Made by a program: the position numbers and the translations under genes. From Spirosoma fluviale (GTDB taxonomy: Bacteria > Bacteroidota > Bacteroidia > Cytophagales > Spirosomataceae), in assembly GCA_945906795.1 (NCBI GenBank), contig CAMDRO010000001.1:82591-146590 (forward strand): a DNA stretch of 64,000 nt. Direction: 5' to 3'. The notes below the pieces were generated by a model, which was not told the origin of the DNA, did not search any database, and saw only the letters and a list, made by a program, of their open reading frames with translations. Each line of letters opens with the position of its first letter. Within the stretch, counting starts at the first letter, position 1. Of this stretch, positions 28,344 to 37,725 are shown in pieces.

Positions 28344-30230
28344 ATGGGAAAAATTATTGGAATTGATTTAGGTACCACCAACTCATGTGTGGCGGTTATG
28401 GAAGGTAGCGAGGCTGTTGTTATTGCGAATTCTGAAGGACGAAGAACAACACCTTCAATCGTTGCATTTTTGGATAATGGTGAACGCAAAGTAGGGGATC
28501 CTGCAAAACGACAAGCCATTACAAATCCACAAAATACTATTTCGTCTGTAAAAAGATTTATGGGCAAAAAATACTCAGAAGTTAGTTCAGAGTTAAAAAC
28601 TATTTCATATTCTGTTGAGAAAGGAAATAACGATACATCACGAGTAAGAATTGGTGATCGACTTTATACTCCTCAAGAAATATCAGCTCAGATTTTGACT
28701 AAAATGAAGCAAACAGCTGAAGATTATTTAGGACAAACCGTAACAGAAGCTGTTATCACGGTTCCGGCTTATTTTAATGATGCTGAACGTCAAGCTACCA
28801 AAGAGGCTGGTCAAATTGCTGGACTTGAAGTTAAAAGAATTATCAATGAACCTACAGCAGCTGCTTTAGCCTACGGAGTTGACAAGAAAGGACAAGATAT
28901 GAAAATAGCTGTCTTTGATTTAGGTGGAGGTACTTTCGACGTATCTATTTTAGAATTAGGAGATGGAGTATTTGAAGTGAAGTCGACCGATGGCGATACC
29001 CATTTAGGTGGAGATGATTTTGATCAAGTAATTATTAACTGGCTTGCAGAAGAATTTATTTCTGATGAAAATATAGATCTACGTAAAGATCCGATGGCGC
29101 TCCAACGGTTAAAAGAAGCCGCTGAAAAGGCAAAAATTGAATTGAGTTCTAGTGCCACAACAGAAATCAATTTACCTTATATTATGCCTGTTGATGGTAT
29201 TCCAAAACACTTAGTTTGTTCATTAACACGAGCTAAATTTGAAAAATTAGCAGATAGTTTAATTCGCCGTACATTAGAACCTTGTAAGCGTGCTATGAAA
29301 AACGCTTCTTATACTAATGCGGATATAGACGAAGTTATTTTAGTTGGTGGCTCAACACGTATCCCTAGAATTCAAGAAGAAGTTGAGAAATTCTTTGGCA
29401 AAAAGCCATCAAAAGGAGTTAATCCTGATGAAGTGGTAGCTATAGGTGCTGCTATTCAAGGTGGAGTTTTAACAGGAGAAGTTAAAGATGTTTTATTATT
29501 AGATGTGACACCTTTATCTTTGGGCATTGAAACTATGGGTGGTGTATTCACTAAATTAATAGAATCAAATACCACGATACCAACAAAAAAATCGGAGACT
29601 TTCTCTACCGCAGCTGATAACCAACCTTCCGTTGAACTTAATGTGTTGCAAGGAGAAAGACCTATGGCTAAGGATAATCGTTCTTTAGGTCGTTTTCATT
29701 TAGATGGATTACCACCGGCGGCTCGAGGAATTCCTCAAATCGAAGTAACTTTTGACATCGATGCTAATGGAATATTGCAAGTTTCAGCTAAAGAAAAAGG
29801 TACGGGTAAGGAGCAAAAAATTAGAATTGAAGCTTCTAGCGGTTTGACCGATGAAGAAATTGAAAAAATGAGGAATGAGGCAAAAGCAAATGAAGCAACG
29901 GATAAGATTGAAAAAGATCGCGTTGAAAAAATCAATCAAGCAGATGCTTTAATTTTTCAATCTGAAAAGCAATTGAAAGAATATGGAGAAAAGTTATCAG
30001 AAGGTAACAAAACAGCCATAGAAACAGCTTTATCTGAATTGAAGATTGCTCATGCATCTCAAGATTTAACTTCGATTGACTCAGGCATCGAAAAGTTGAA
30101 TACTGCATGGACTGCGGCTTCACAAGAAATGTATGCAAATACGCAAGAGGGTGGTGATCAAACTACCCAAAATACGGAAACACCCTCAGATGATTCAGCT
30201 GAAGACGTTGCTTTTGAAGAAGTAAAATAA
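28344..30230 (+). CDS. dnaK: Molecular chaperone DnaK
   Basis: [21 protein letters not shown], complete Hsp70. Confidence 0.99.
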   Translation: MGKIIGIDLGTTNSCVAVMEGSEAVVIANSEGRRTTPSIVAFLDNGERKVGDPAKRQAITNPQNTISSVKRFMGKKYSEVSSELKTISYSVEKGNNDTSRVRIGDRLYTPQEISAQILTKMKQTAEDYLGQTVTEAVITVPAYFNDAERQATKEAGQIAGLEVKRIINEPTAAALAYGVDKKGQDMKIAVFDLGGGTFDVSILELGDGVFEVKSTDGDTHLGGDDFDQVIINWLAEEFISDENIDLRKDPMALQRLKEAAEKAKIELSSSATTEINLPYIMPVDGIPKHLVCSLTRAKFEKLADSLIRRTLEPCKRAMKNASYTNADIDEVILVGGSTRIPRIQEEVEKFFGKKPSKGVNPDEVVAIGAAIQGGVLTGEVKDVLLLDVTPLSLGIETMGGVFTKLIESNTTIPTKKSETFSTAADNQPSVELNVLQGERPMAKDNRSLGRFHLDGLPPAARGIPQIEVTFDIDANGILQVSAKEKGTGKEQKIRIEASSGLTDEEIEKMRNEAKANEATDKIEKDRVEKINQADALIFQSEKQLKEYGEKLSEGNKTAIETALSELKIAHASQDLTSIDSGIEKLNTAWTAASQEMYANTQEGGDQTTQNTETPSDDSAEDVAFEEVK

Positions 30231-30247
30231 AATCAATGTTAGTATGT

Positions 30248-30282
30248 AAAAGGTTCCTTTTTTCAAAGGAACCTTTTTTTTT
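30248..30282. terminator. Rho-independent terminator after dnaK (bidirectional)
   Basis: AAAGGTTCC-TTTTTTCAA-AGGAACCTTT-type hairpin with T-run. Confidence 0.85.
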
Positions 30283-31045
30283 AAATTTTTGCAGCCACTA
30301 TTCCATCCCAAAGTTTTATTCTTGCCTTTAAGGAATTGATAGCAGCCTGTGTGGCACGATCCCAAGCTTTAAGATCATCTTGGCATAATTGAGAAACCAT
30401 GGATATGGCTAATTGAGAATGATGGCCACCATCCACTTCGATATGTCTCTCTAAATAATAGGTTAATGTTTTCACCTTATCAGGGGATTGCAATCTCAAT
30501 TGATTTAATATTAATTGAAACATTTCTGGTATCAAATCTTCCCGCCCAAAAGTAAAAATAGCAGCAATTTCCTCTGTTTCTCCATTTAAAATACTTGAGA
30601 ATGTAAACGTCAAGAACTCACTAATGCTTTGTGGCAAATTAAACGAAGGAAGCGCAATGAGAAATTCTTCAATAGATTTGAATTGCCTAAAAGCTTTTAG
30701 GGCAGGAGGGGGCATAATGGCTAATTCATCCATAGCTCTCAAATACAAATCAAAATGACTAATATAACCCCCGGTGGGATCTATATCAGACTCTTCCCCT
30801 AGTACAATTTCATTGATTAAATACCTAGTTTCACCCGATCCTTTTGGAAACCATAATGAATCAACCGACGTTAACTCTACTTGCAACTTTTTCACGAGAG
30901 ACATAAAATCCCAAACTGCAAAAATATGATTTTGCATAAATATAGATAAATGTTCCTGTGATGTGATATAGGAATTAATGGGATGATTTCTTAAAATCTT
31001 TTTGAAAGGGTCAATGCTTTTTTGTAATTCGATTAAATGCGACAT
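30281..31045 (-). CDS. DUF3050 domain protein (heme-oxygenase-like fold family)
   Basis: IDPFKKILRNHPINSYITSQEHLSIFMQNHIFAVWDFMSLVKKLQ; IVLGEESD; ERHIEVDGGHHSQLA. Confidence 0.8.
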   Translation of the reverse strand: MSHLIELQKSIDPFKKILRNHPINSYITSQEHLSIFMQNHIFAVWDFMSLVKKLQVELTSVDSLWFPKGSGETRYLINEIVLGEESDIDPTGGYISHFDLYLRAMDELAIMPPPALKAFRQFKSIEEFLIALPSFNLPQSISEFLTFTFSSILNGETEEIAAIFTFGREDLIPEMFQLILNQLRLQSPDKVKTLTYYLERHIEVDGGHHSQLAISMVSQLCQDDLKAWDRATQAAINSLKARIKLWDGIVAAKI

Positions 31046-31048
31046 TTT

Positions 31049-32089
31049 TTAATTAGAATGAATGGATTTATTTCTATTTTTCAATGAACTTCCCTCTCTA
31101 GAGCTATTAAAAGCAATGATTTCAGAAATTATTGATACCGCAATTTCATTAGGACCTTCCGCTCCAATATCTAAACCTATAGGACCAAAAAAAACACAAT
31201 CTGCAATATTAACAGGCAATAATTCTAATTGTTTTATAATTTTTTGCATTCTTTTCAATGGCCCTAACACACCTATATAACCTTGGAATTGGATTGAATT
31301 CAAATAGGTTAAAATTGCCACATCTCGATCAAAGTCATGTGTCATTAGGACAATAGCATCATTGTTTTTTATGGTACAGATGTCATCCCAATGGAAAAAG
31401 GATTGAACTTTATTCTTTAGCAAAGAATTCATTTTTAATGGGTTCCCAACCCAGCAAACATCCCAAGAAAGAAAATCACAAAGTTCAATCAGACTTGTGG
31501 AATCAAATAAATGACCATAGAGTACAATTCTTGGTATTGCTGGCAAATATTCTATAAATAATATCTCATTTTCTTTTACGTCAACCTTAGACTGATGTTG
31601 AATCGATACCTGTTCTGTTTCTTTATTTAAGAAAGTAGAAACAAATGGTTTCGTCGATTTTAGATTTACTAAACCAGTATGTAAATGAAAATTATGTACT
31701 AAGATTGAAGGCTCCGAACTTTGAATATGTGAATTAAATATTTCCAATAAATATTTAGCATATTCTAAATCAGGACTAATTAAAATTTCAATAAGGCCAT
31801 TGCATCCTAATCCTATCCCTAATTCAAATGGGTCATCTTCGCGAGTATCATATTTAACCAATTTATTTTGATTACTAAATATAGACATTTGAGCCTTTTT
31901 CAGCATATCTCCTTCAAGACAACCGCCACTGATGCCTCCGTGCCAATCACCATTTTCATTAATTAACATCCTAGCACCGGGTCTCCTATAAGCTGAACCA
32001 TCCACATGTATAACAGTCGCAATGGCAAATTTGACACCCGATTGAATATAGATTGAAAGTTGGCCTACAAATAATTTTATCTCTTTCAC
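31049..32089 (-). CDS. XdhC/CoxF family protein (molybdenum hydroxylase maturation factor)
   Basis: FAIATVIHVDGSAYRRPGARMLINENGDWHGGISGGCLEGD N-terminal XdhC_CoxI motif; C-terminal Rossmann-like GPIGLDIGAEGPNEIAVSIISEI. Confidence 0.85.
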   Translation of the reverse strand: MKEIKLFVGQLSIYIQSGVKFAIATVIHVDGSAYRRPGARMLINENGDWHGGISGGCLEGDMLKKAQMSIFSNQNKLVKYDTREDDPFELGIGLGCNGLIEILISPDLEYAKYLLEIFNSHIQSSEPSILVHNFHLHTGLVNLKSTKPFVSTFLNKETEQVSIQHQSKVDVKENEILFIEYLPAIPRIVLYGHLFDSTSLIELCDFLSWDVCWVGNPLKMNSLLKNKVQSFFHWDDICTIKNNDAIVLMTHDFDRDVAILTYLNSIQFQGYIGVLGPLKRMQKIIKQLELLPVNIADCVFFGPIGLDIGAEGPNEIAVSIISEIIAFNSSREGSSLKNRNKSIHSN

Positions 32090-33216
32090 GCCAATAGTTT
32101 ATCTAATTTTTCTTGTAAATAATGAATCAAAAAATCAATATCTTTTTCTGTTGTCAAGTAACTTAATGAAATCCTTAACGTGCTTAAGGCTAAATCTCTT
32201 GGGTGACCCAAAGCCGTTAAAACATGAGATGGGTTGGTAGCCTTCACATTACAAGCTGAACCATTAGAAATAGCAATGGTCGTTAGTGAATTAAACAAAT
32301 CTTCCCAATGAACTCCATGTACGGATATACTAAGAATGGATGAGATATTGCTTGGACTTTTAGCATTAATCAAGATGTTATTTTTGAAGCTATTTAAAAG
32401 TGCTTCCTTAATCCTGTGGCTAAAACGAAGAAGAGAATCTTCAAAACTTAATATCTCCGGTATAAAGGTAAAAGCATAACCAAGACCTACGATGAGTGGT
32501 ACAGGTAAAGTTCCTGACCTAATTCCTCGTTCTTGGCCACCTCCATCAAAAATAGGGCTAATATTAATATTGTTGTTGACCAATAAGCCCCCTATACCTT
32601 TAGGAGCATAAATCTTATGTCCAGAAAAACTCATTAAGTGCGGTAAACAAGTAAAATCCAATTGGATTTTACCGATGGCTTGTGTCGCGTCAGAATGAAA
32701 ACATATAGCATGTGAGTCACATATATTTTTAAACGCTACATAATCAGAAATAGTCCCAATTTCGTTATTCACCATCATTAAAGACACTAATACAGTGTCT
32801 ATCTGTATGGCACTTTTTAAATTATCTTTGGTTATTTGACCCTCTTCATCAGGGCTTAAATAGGTAACAGCATATCCTTCATTCTCCAACTGGCCAAATA
32901 TTTCAAGCACTGCTTTATGTTCAATTGTGGAAGTAATTAAATGACCCTTTGATTTACCTTTTAAATAACCTTTTATAGCTAGGTTATTAGATTCCGTTGC
33001 ACCAGATGTATAAATGATCGAACTAGGCTTTACATTAAAATAATCAGCAATTTGATTTCTAGATAAATCGATGGCTTCTTGAGCTAACCAACCATAATGA
33101 TGCAAATTCGAACCTGCATTGCCATATAGCGTAGAAAAATAGGGCAACATCTTATCTAATACTTCGGAACGAACTGGAGTAGTAGAAGCGTAATCGAAAT
33201 ATAAAGGTAAATTCAT
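32086..33216 (-). CDS. Cysteine desulfurase (NifS/IscS-like)
   Basis: YFDYASTTPV, TSGATESNNLAIKG, SFSGHKIYAPKGIGGL, SNGSACNVKATNPSHVL. Confidence 0.92.
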   Translation of the reverse strand: MNLPLYFDYASTTPVRSEVLDKMLPYFSTLYGNAGSNLHHYGWLAQEAIDLSRNQIADYFNVKPSSIIYTSGATESNNLAIKGYLKGKSKGHLITSTIEHKAVLEIFGQLENEGYAVTYLSPDEEGQITKDNLKSAIQIDTVLVSLMMVNNEIGTISDYVAFKNICDSHAICFHSDATQAIGKIQLDFTCLPHLMSFSGHKIYAPKGIGGLLVNNNINISPIFDGGGQERGIRSGTLPVPLIVGLGYAFTFIPEILSFEDSLLRFSHRIKEALLNSFKNNILINAKSPSNISSILSISVHGVHWEDLFNSLTTIAISNGSACNVKATNPSHVLTALGHPRDLALSTLRISLSYLTTEKDIDFLIHYLQEKLDKLLA

Positions 33217-33234
33217 TTGTTACAGAATGTGCAA

Positions 33235-33242
33235 CAAAGATA
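33235..33242 (-). promoter_or_regulatory. Candidate -7 element of the cysteine desulfurase operon
   Basis: TATCTTTG on the minus strand fits Bacteroidota TAnnTTTG; no convincing -33 element. Confidence 0.4.
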
Positions 33243-33247
33243 AGTGT

Positions 33248-33284
33248 AAAAAAAAAGTCCCGAATGTTTACGGGACTTTTTTTT
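33248..33284 (-). terminator. Rho-independent terminator of the thrS-infC-rpmI-rplT operon
   Basis: AAAAGTCCCG-AATGTTTA-CGGGACTTTT flanked by A/T runs. Confidence 0.85.
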
Positions 33285-33627
33285 ATGATAATTTGGATAA
33301 AACGGCTTTGAAAGCGTCCGGATGATTCATAGCTAAATCGGCAAGTACTTTGCGATTTAACGTCATGCCTGATTTGTTATATTTACCCATAAAAGCTGAA
33401 TAAGATAAACCTTCTTGTCTTGCAGCTGCATTAATACGCTGAATCCACAGTCCACGAAAATCTCTTTTCTTAACTTTACGATCGCGATATGCATATTGCA
33501 AACCTTTCTCTACTTTGTTTTTAGCGACTGTCCAAACATTTTTTCCTCTTCCGAAAAATCCCTTCGCTAATTTTAAAATCTTTTTCCTCCTAGCTCTTGA
33601 AGCTACATGATTGACACTACGTGGCAT
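33283..33627 (-). CDS. rplT: 50S ribosomal protein L20
   Basis: [32 protein letters not shown]. Confidence 0.98.
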   Translation of the reverse strand: MPRSVNHVASRARRKKILKLAKGFFGRGKNVWTVAKNKVEKGLQYAYRDRKVKKRDFRGLWIQRINAAARQEGLSYSAFMGKYNKSGMTLNRKVLADLAMNHPDAFKAVLSKLS

Positions 33628-33710
33628 AACTAAATTTGTTTTTTGAATCGAGGCGGCTCATTATGAACACTTTTTGGCCTTAATTCTGGTTGAACAATAA
33701 CTAAAACTGA

Positions 33711-33908
33711 TTATTTAAGTCCTAATAATAAACTTACTCTACCCATATCAGAAGGGGAAACTAAAGTAGCATGAACTAAATTACGCTTTTGTTTAGTTGT
33801 TTTTTTTGTTAGGATATGGCTATGGAAAGCGTGCTTACGCTTTATTTTTCCAGTTCCTGTAACTTTGAAACGCTTTTTTGCTCCAGAGTTGGTTTTAATT
33901 TTTGGCAT
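33711..33908 (-). CDS. rpmI: 50S ribosomal protein L35
   Basis: [36 protein letters not shown]; start at 33908 gives a normal 65-aa L35, shorter than the ORF-track entry. Confidence 0.96.
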   Translation of the reverse strand: MPKIKTNSGAKKRFKVTGTGKIKRKHAFHSHILTKKTTKQKRNLVHATLVSPSDMGRVSLLLGLK

Positions 33909-33983
33909 TCTATTATGTATTAAATGTAAAAATTGGAATGCAAAAGTAGAAAAATTACCTTGAAATTCCACTATATAAAAAAA

Positions 33984-34544
33984 TTATTTCTTTTGAGCTT
34001 TCGGTGTAAATATGATGCTCATTCGCTTTCCTTCTAATTTTGGCATATCATCAGGTTTACCTACCTCTTCAAGTCTTTTTGCAAAATTCAATAATAGCAT
34101 TTCACCTCTTTCTTTAAATACAATGGTCCTACCTACAAAATGTACATATGCCTTAACCTTAGCACCATCCTTAAGAAAATTAACAGCATGTTTTAATTTA
34201 AAATTAAAGTCATGTTCATCTGTGTTAGGGCCAAATCGAATTTCTTTAATGACTGTTTTGGTTGCATTTGCCTTAATTTCCTTTTGCTTTTTCTTTTGAT
34301 CATACTTAAATTTAGCATAATCAATAACTTTGCAAACTGGGGGGACAGCATTTGGGGAGATTTCTACTAAGTCTAAGCTTTGTGCTTCTGCTAGTTCAAT
34401 AGCTTTGGAGAATGGATACACACCTTGTTCAATGTTTTCTCCTACTAATCTTACTTCTTCTACTCCGCGAATTAATTGATTAATTCGATAAGGTTCTTCT
34501 TCTCTTCTATTTCCTCGGTAATTGTTATTGGGGCGTAAAGCCAT
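33984..34544 (-). CDS. infC: Translation initiation factor IF-3
   Basis: [58 protein letters not shown]. Confidence 0.97.
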   Translation of the reverse strand: MALRPNNNYRGNRREEEPYRINQLIRGVEEVRLVGENIEQGVYPFSKAIELAEAQSLDLVEISPNAVPPVCKVIDYAKFKYDQKKKQKEIKANATKTVIKEIRFGPNTDEHDFNFKLKHAVNFLKDGAKVKAYVHFVGRTIVFKERGEMLLLNFAKRLEEVGKPDDMPKLEGKRMSIIFTPKAQKK

Positions 34545-34651
34545 AAATTATTGTTTATTTTTAATGTTCAATTAAATCAATTCGAAATTTAACTCAAAAA
34601 TCATGTATTTGCAAACTTAATACCAAGTAACGTAGGTAAAATAAAAAATTA

Positions 34652-36592
34652 TCAATTTTCATAAGTTAGTTGGCTCATTTCTTCTTGAGCCAAATTCATA
34701 AATGCTTCGATAGTCATTGAGCCTAAATCTCCTTGATTCTTTTTTCTTACGCTAATCATTCCTTCAGCTTGTTCTTTATCGCCTACAATGATCATAAAAG
34801 GCACTTTATTAACTTCGGCATCACGAATTTTTCGACCTATTTTCTCATCCCGATGATCTACATACCCACGTAAATCTTTTTCTTGAAGCCTTAAATAAAT
34901 CTCATTGGCATAGTCCTCATACTTTTCTGAAATAGGTAATACGGCTAATTGATCCGGCGAAAGCCATAATGGGAAATTACCTGCTGTATTTTCTATTAAA
35001 ATAGCTACAAATCGTTCAAGAGAACCAAATGGGGCTCTATGTATCATAACAGGTCTATGCTTTTGATTATCAGAACCTGTATACTCTAATTCAAATCGTT
35101 GAGGTAATTGGTAATCCACTTGAATGGTGCCCAACTGCCAATTTCTGCCTAGCGCATCTTTGACCATAAAATCTAACTTTGGACCATAAAAAGCTGCCTC
35201 ACCGTATGCTATGGTGGTAGGCAATCCTTTTTCTTTAGCAGATTTTATAATCGATTCTTCAGCACGATTCCAATCATCATCATTTCCTATGTATTTTTCC
35301 CTGTTAACCTTATCTCTTAATGATATTTGCGCAGAATATTGATCAAAACCAAGCGCCTTAAATACATACAAAACTAAATCTATTACCTTCATAAACTCGT
35401 CCTCCACTTGGTCCGGACGACAAAAAATATGAGCATCATCTTGTGTAAATCCCCTAACTCGGGTCAATCCATGCAATTCACCCGATTGTTCATAACGATA
35501 CACTGTGCCAAATTCTGCTAAGCGTAAGGGTAAGTCTTTATAACTCCTTGGCTTAGTTTTATAGATCTCGCAATGATGCGGGCAATTCATTGGTTTTAGA
35601 AAAAATTCTTCATTTTCATCAGGCGTATGTATGGGCTGAAATGAATCTTTTCCGTATTTAGCATAATGACCTGAAGTAACATAAAGTTCTTTACTAGCAA
35701 TATGCGGTGTAATTACAGGAGAATATCCAGCACGAACTTGGGCTCGTCTTAAAAAATTCTCTAATCTTTCACGTAAGATAGTACCTTTAGGAAGCCACAA
35801 AGGCAAGCCTAAGCCTACTTTTTCTGAAAAAGCGAATAATTCCAGTTCCTTACCTAATTTTCTATGGTCACGCTTTTTTGCTTCTTCCAATAAATTTAAG
35901 TGCTCTTCTAGTTCCTTGGCCTTTGGAAATGTAATCGCATAAATTCGAGTCATTTGTTTACGCTTTTCATCTCCACGCCAATAGGCTCCTGCCACACTTA
36001 AAATTTTGACTGCTTTAATAAAACTAGTGCTTGGAATATGGGGTCCTTTACATAAATCAGTGAAATTCCCTTGTGAATAAAAAGTAATATCTCCATCAGT
36101 CAAGCCTTCCAAAAGCTCTAACTTATACTCATCATTCTTTATCGTAAAATATTGAACCGCATCTTTTTTTGAAATTTCTTTTCGAACGTAAGCCAATTTC
36201 AGTCGAGCTAATTCTAGCATTTTATCTTCTATTGCCTTGAATTGTTCTTGTCCAAACTCTTGATCCCCTAAGTCAATATCATAATAGAATCCATTTTCAA
36301 TTGCTGGACCAATTCCAAATTTTGTTCCGGGGTTCAACAATTCGATCGCCTCAGCTAATAAATGAGCTGAGGAATGCCAAAAGATTTTTTTCCCCTCTAG
36401 GTCATTCCAAGTAAGTAATTGTAAATTAGAATCTGTGACAATAGGAGTGGAGGAATCGACCACTTGATCATTTAATTTGGCTGCTAACACATTTCGTGCT
36501 AATCCTTCTGATATACTTAATGCAATATCCATCGGTGTAATTCCTTTTGAATATTCTTTAACTTGTCCGTCTGGAAAAATAATTTTAATCAT
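34652..36592 (-). CDS. thrS: Threonine--tRNA ligase
   Basis: TGS domain, [23 protein letters not shown], class II motifs. Confidence 0.98.
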   Translation of the reverse strand: MIKIIFPDGQVKEYSKGITPMDIALSISEGLARNVLAAKLNDQVVDSSTPIVTDSNLQLLTWNDLEGKKIFWHSSAHLLAEAIELLNPGTKFGIGPAIENGFYYDIDLGDQEFGQEQFKAIEDKMLELARLKLAYVRKEISKKDAVQYFTIKNDEYKLELLEGLTDGDITFYSQGNFTDLCKGPHIPSTSFIKAVKILSVAGAYWRGDEKRKQMTRIYAITFPKAKELEEHLNLLEEAKKRDHRKLGKELELFAFSEKVGLGLPLWLPKGTILRERLENFLRRAQVRAGYSPVITPHIASKELYVTSGHYAKYGKDSFQPIHTPDENEEFFLKPMNCPHHCEIYKTKPRSYKDLPLRLAEFGTVYRYEQSGELHGLTRVRGFTQDDAHIFCRPDQVEDEFMKVIDLVLYVFKALGFDQYSAQISLRDKVNREKYIGNDDDWNRAEESIIKSAKEKGLPTTIAYGEAAFYGPKLDFMVKDALGRNWQLGTIQVDYQLPQRFELEYTGSDNQKHRPVMIHRAPFGSLERFVAILIENTAGNFPLWLSPDQLAVLPISEKYEDYANEIYLRLQEKDLRGYVDHRDEKIGRKIRDAEVNKVPFMIIVGDKEQAEGMISVRKKNQGDLGSMTIEAFMNLAQEEMSQLTYEN

Positions 36593-36633
36593 CCTATCTA
36601 ATTTTACGCAAGTTACAAATTTACCCCCAAAAA

Positions 36634-37725
36634 TTAAGGCTTAATCGTCAACAAAGAATCTTTGGCCACTAAGTTGGTATCCATTGAAATCCCAAAAAAC
36701 TTCATTTTTAATTGATAAAACCTTTGATCATTTTTCAAAACCAATTGAACTGAATCCATCATTGATTTATAGCGAATTTTATCTCCCAAGTTTAAATAAC
36801 AGGTTGATTTTAAAAATGGTACGTCTGTGAAAGATTCTAAGTCAGGTTTGATTTTATCAAAATAAAATAGAGCTGAGGTGTAATTTCTATTATGCATATA
36901 AAAAGAACCTATTTCCAAATATAAATTATCGTTATGTTCAAATAAATTGAAGACTTTTTGATACGCCAATTCAGCCATTTTAAATTGATTTATCTTACTT
37001 AAAAATCGAGCCCAAAACCGGAGAAGATGTGGGTCATTTGGATGATCATTGATTAATTTCAACAATTGATTTTGATACAAATATTTAGAAGTATGGTCCA
37101 ATGCATTTTCTAAATAGAATCTTTGCAACCTAACATCTTGCATACTTTTTTGATCTAAGCTATTCCATATATTAAGATTCGGAATTGGGTTAATTGAACA
37201 TAAATGACGTAAAATAGAATAATATACCTGATCCGTCACAGTCAAATCATTTATTCTAATTTGATTTAAATAATAAGTAGCCAATGTGTACTTATTAAGT
37301 TGGATTGATGCCTCCGCTAATAAAAACAAGATAAATGATTGTTTTTTTTCACTAGGTTGAATCAAATTAAAATAATTTAAAGCGATGTTATAATTTTCTA
37401 AATCCAAAGCAATCTGCCCAGCTAACAATAAATAATCACTTTCTCTAGGAGAGGATTTAAGTACATGCTGAATATCTACATTAGCTTTTTTATATTGGCG
37501 CGATTCATATAAATATTTAGCGCGTAAATAATACCAATGGGAAGATGAACCATTATCAATTATTTGATTTAAAAAAGAAATAACTTTTTGATTTTGAACT
37601 TTATCCGTATTTAAAAGAGCCGATATATATTTTTGTTCGGGAATGATTTCTCCTTTAAAATCCTGCGTAGGTTCACAAGAGATAAAACCAAAGATGACAA
37701 AAAATACTAGATATTTTCCCCTCAT
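36634..37725 (-). CDS. TPR-containing lipoprotein
   Basis: [10 protein letters not shown] lipobox; repeated TPR-like helices. Confidence 0.7.
   Translation of the reverse strand: MRGKYLVFFVIFGFISCEPTQDFKGEIIPEQKYISALLNTDKVQNQKVISFLNQIIDNGSSSHWYYLRAKYLYESRQYKKANVDIQHVLKSSPRESDYLLLAGQIALDLENYNIALNYFNLIQPSEKKQSFILFLLAEASIQLNKYTLATYYLNQIRINDLTVTDQVYYSILRHLCSINPIPNLNIWNSLDQKSMQDVRLQRFYLENALDHTSKYLYQNQLLKLINDHPNDPHLLRFWARFLSKINQFKMAELAYQKVFNLFEHNDNLYLEIGSFYMHNRNYTSALFYFDKIKPDLESFTDVPFLKSTCYLNLGDKIRYKSMMDSVQLVLKNDQRFYQLKMKFFGISMDTNLVAKDSLLTIKP

Noticed and set aside
33909-33971. N-terminal extension of L35 in the ORF track ([21 protein letters not shown])
   Set aside because: Canonical L35 begins [14 protein letters not shown]; the extension is an artefact of longest-ORF calling.
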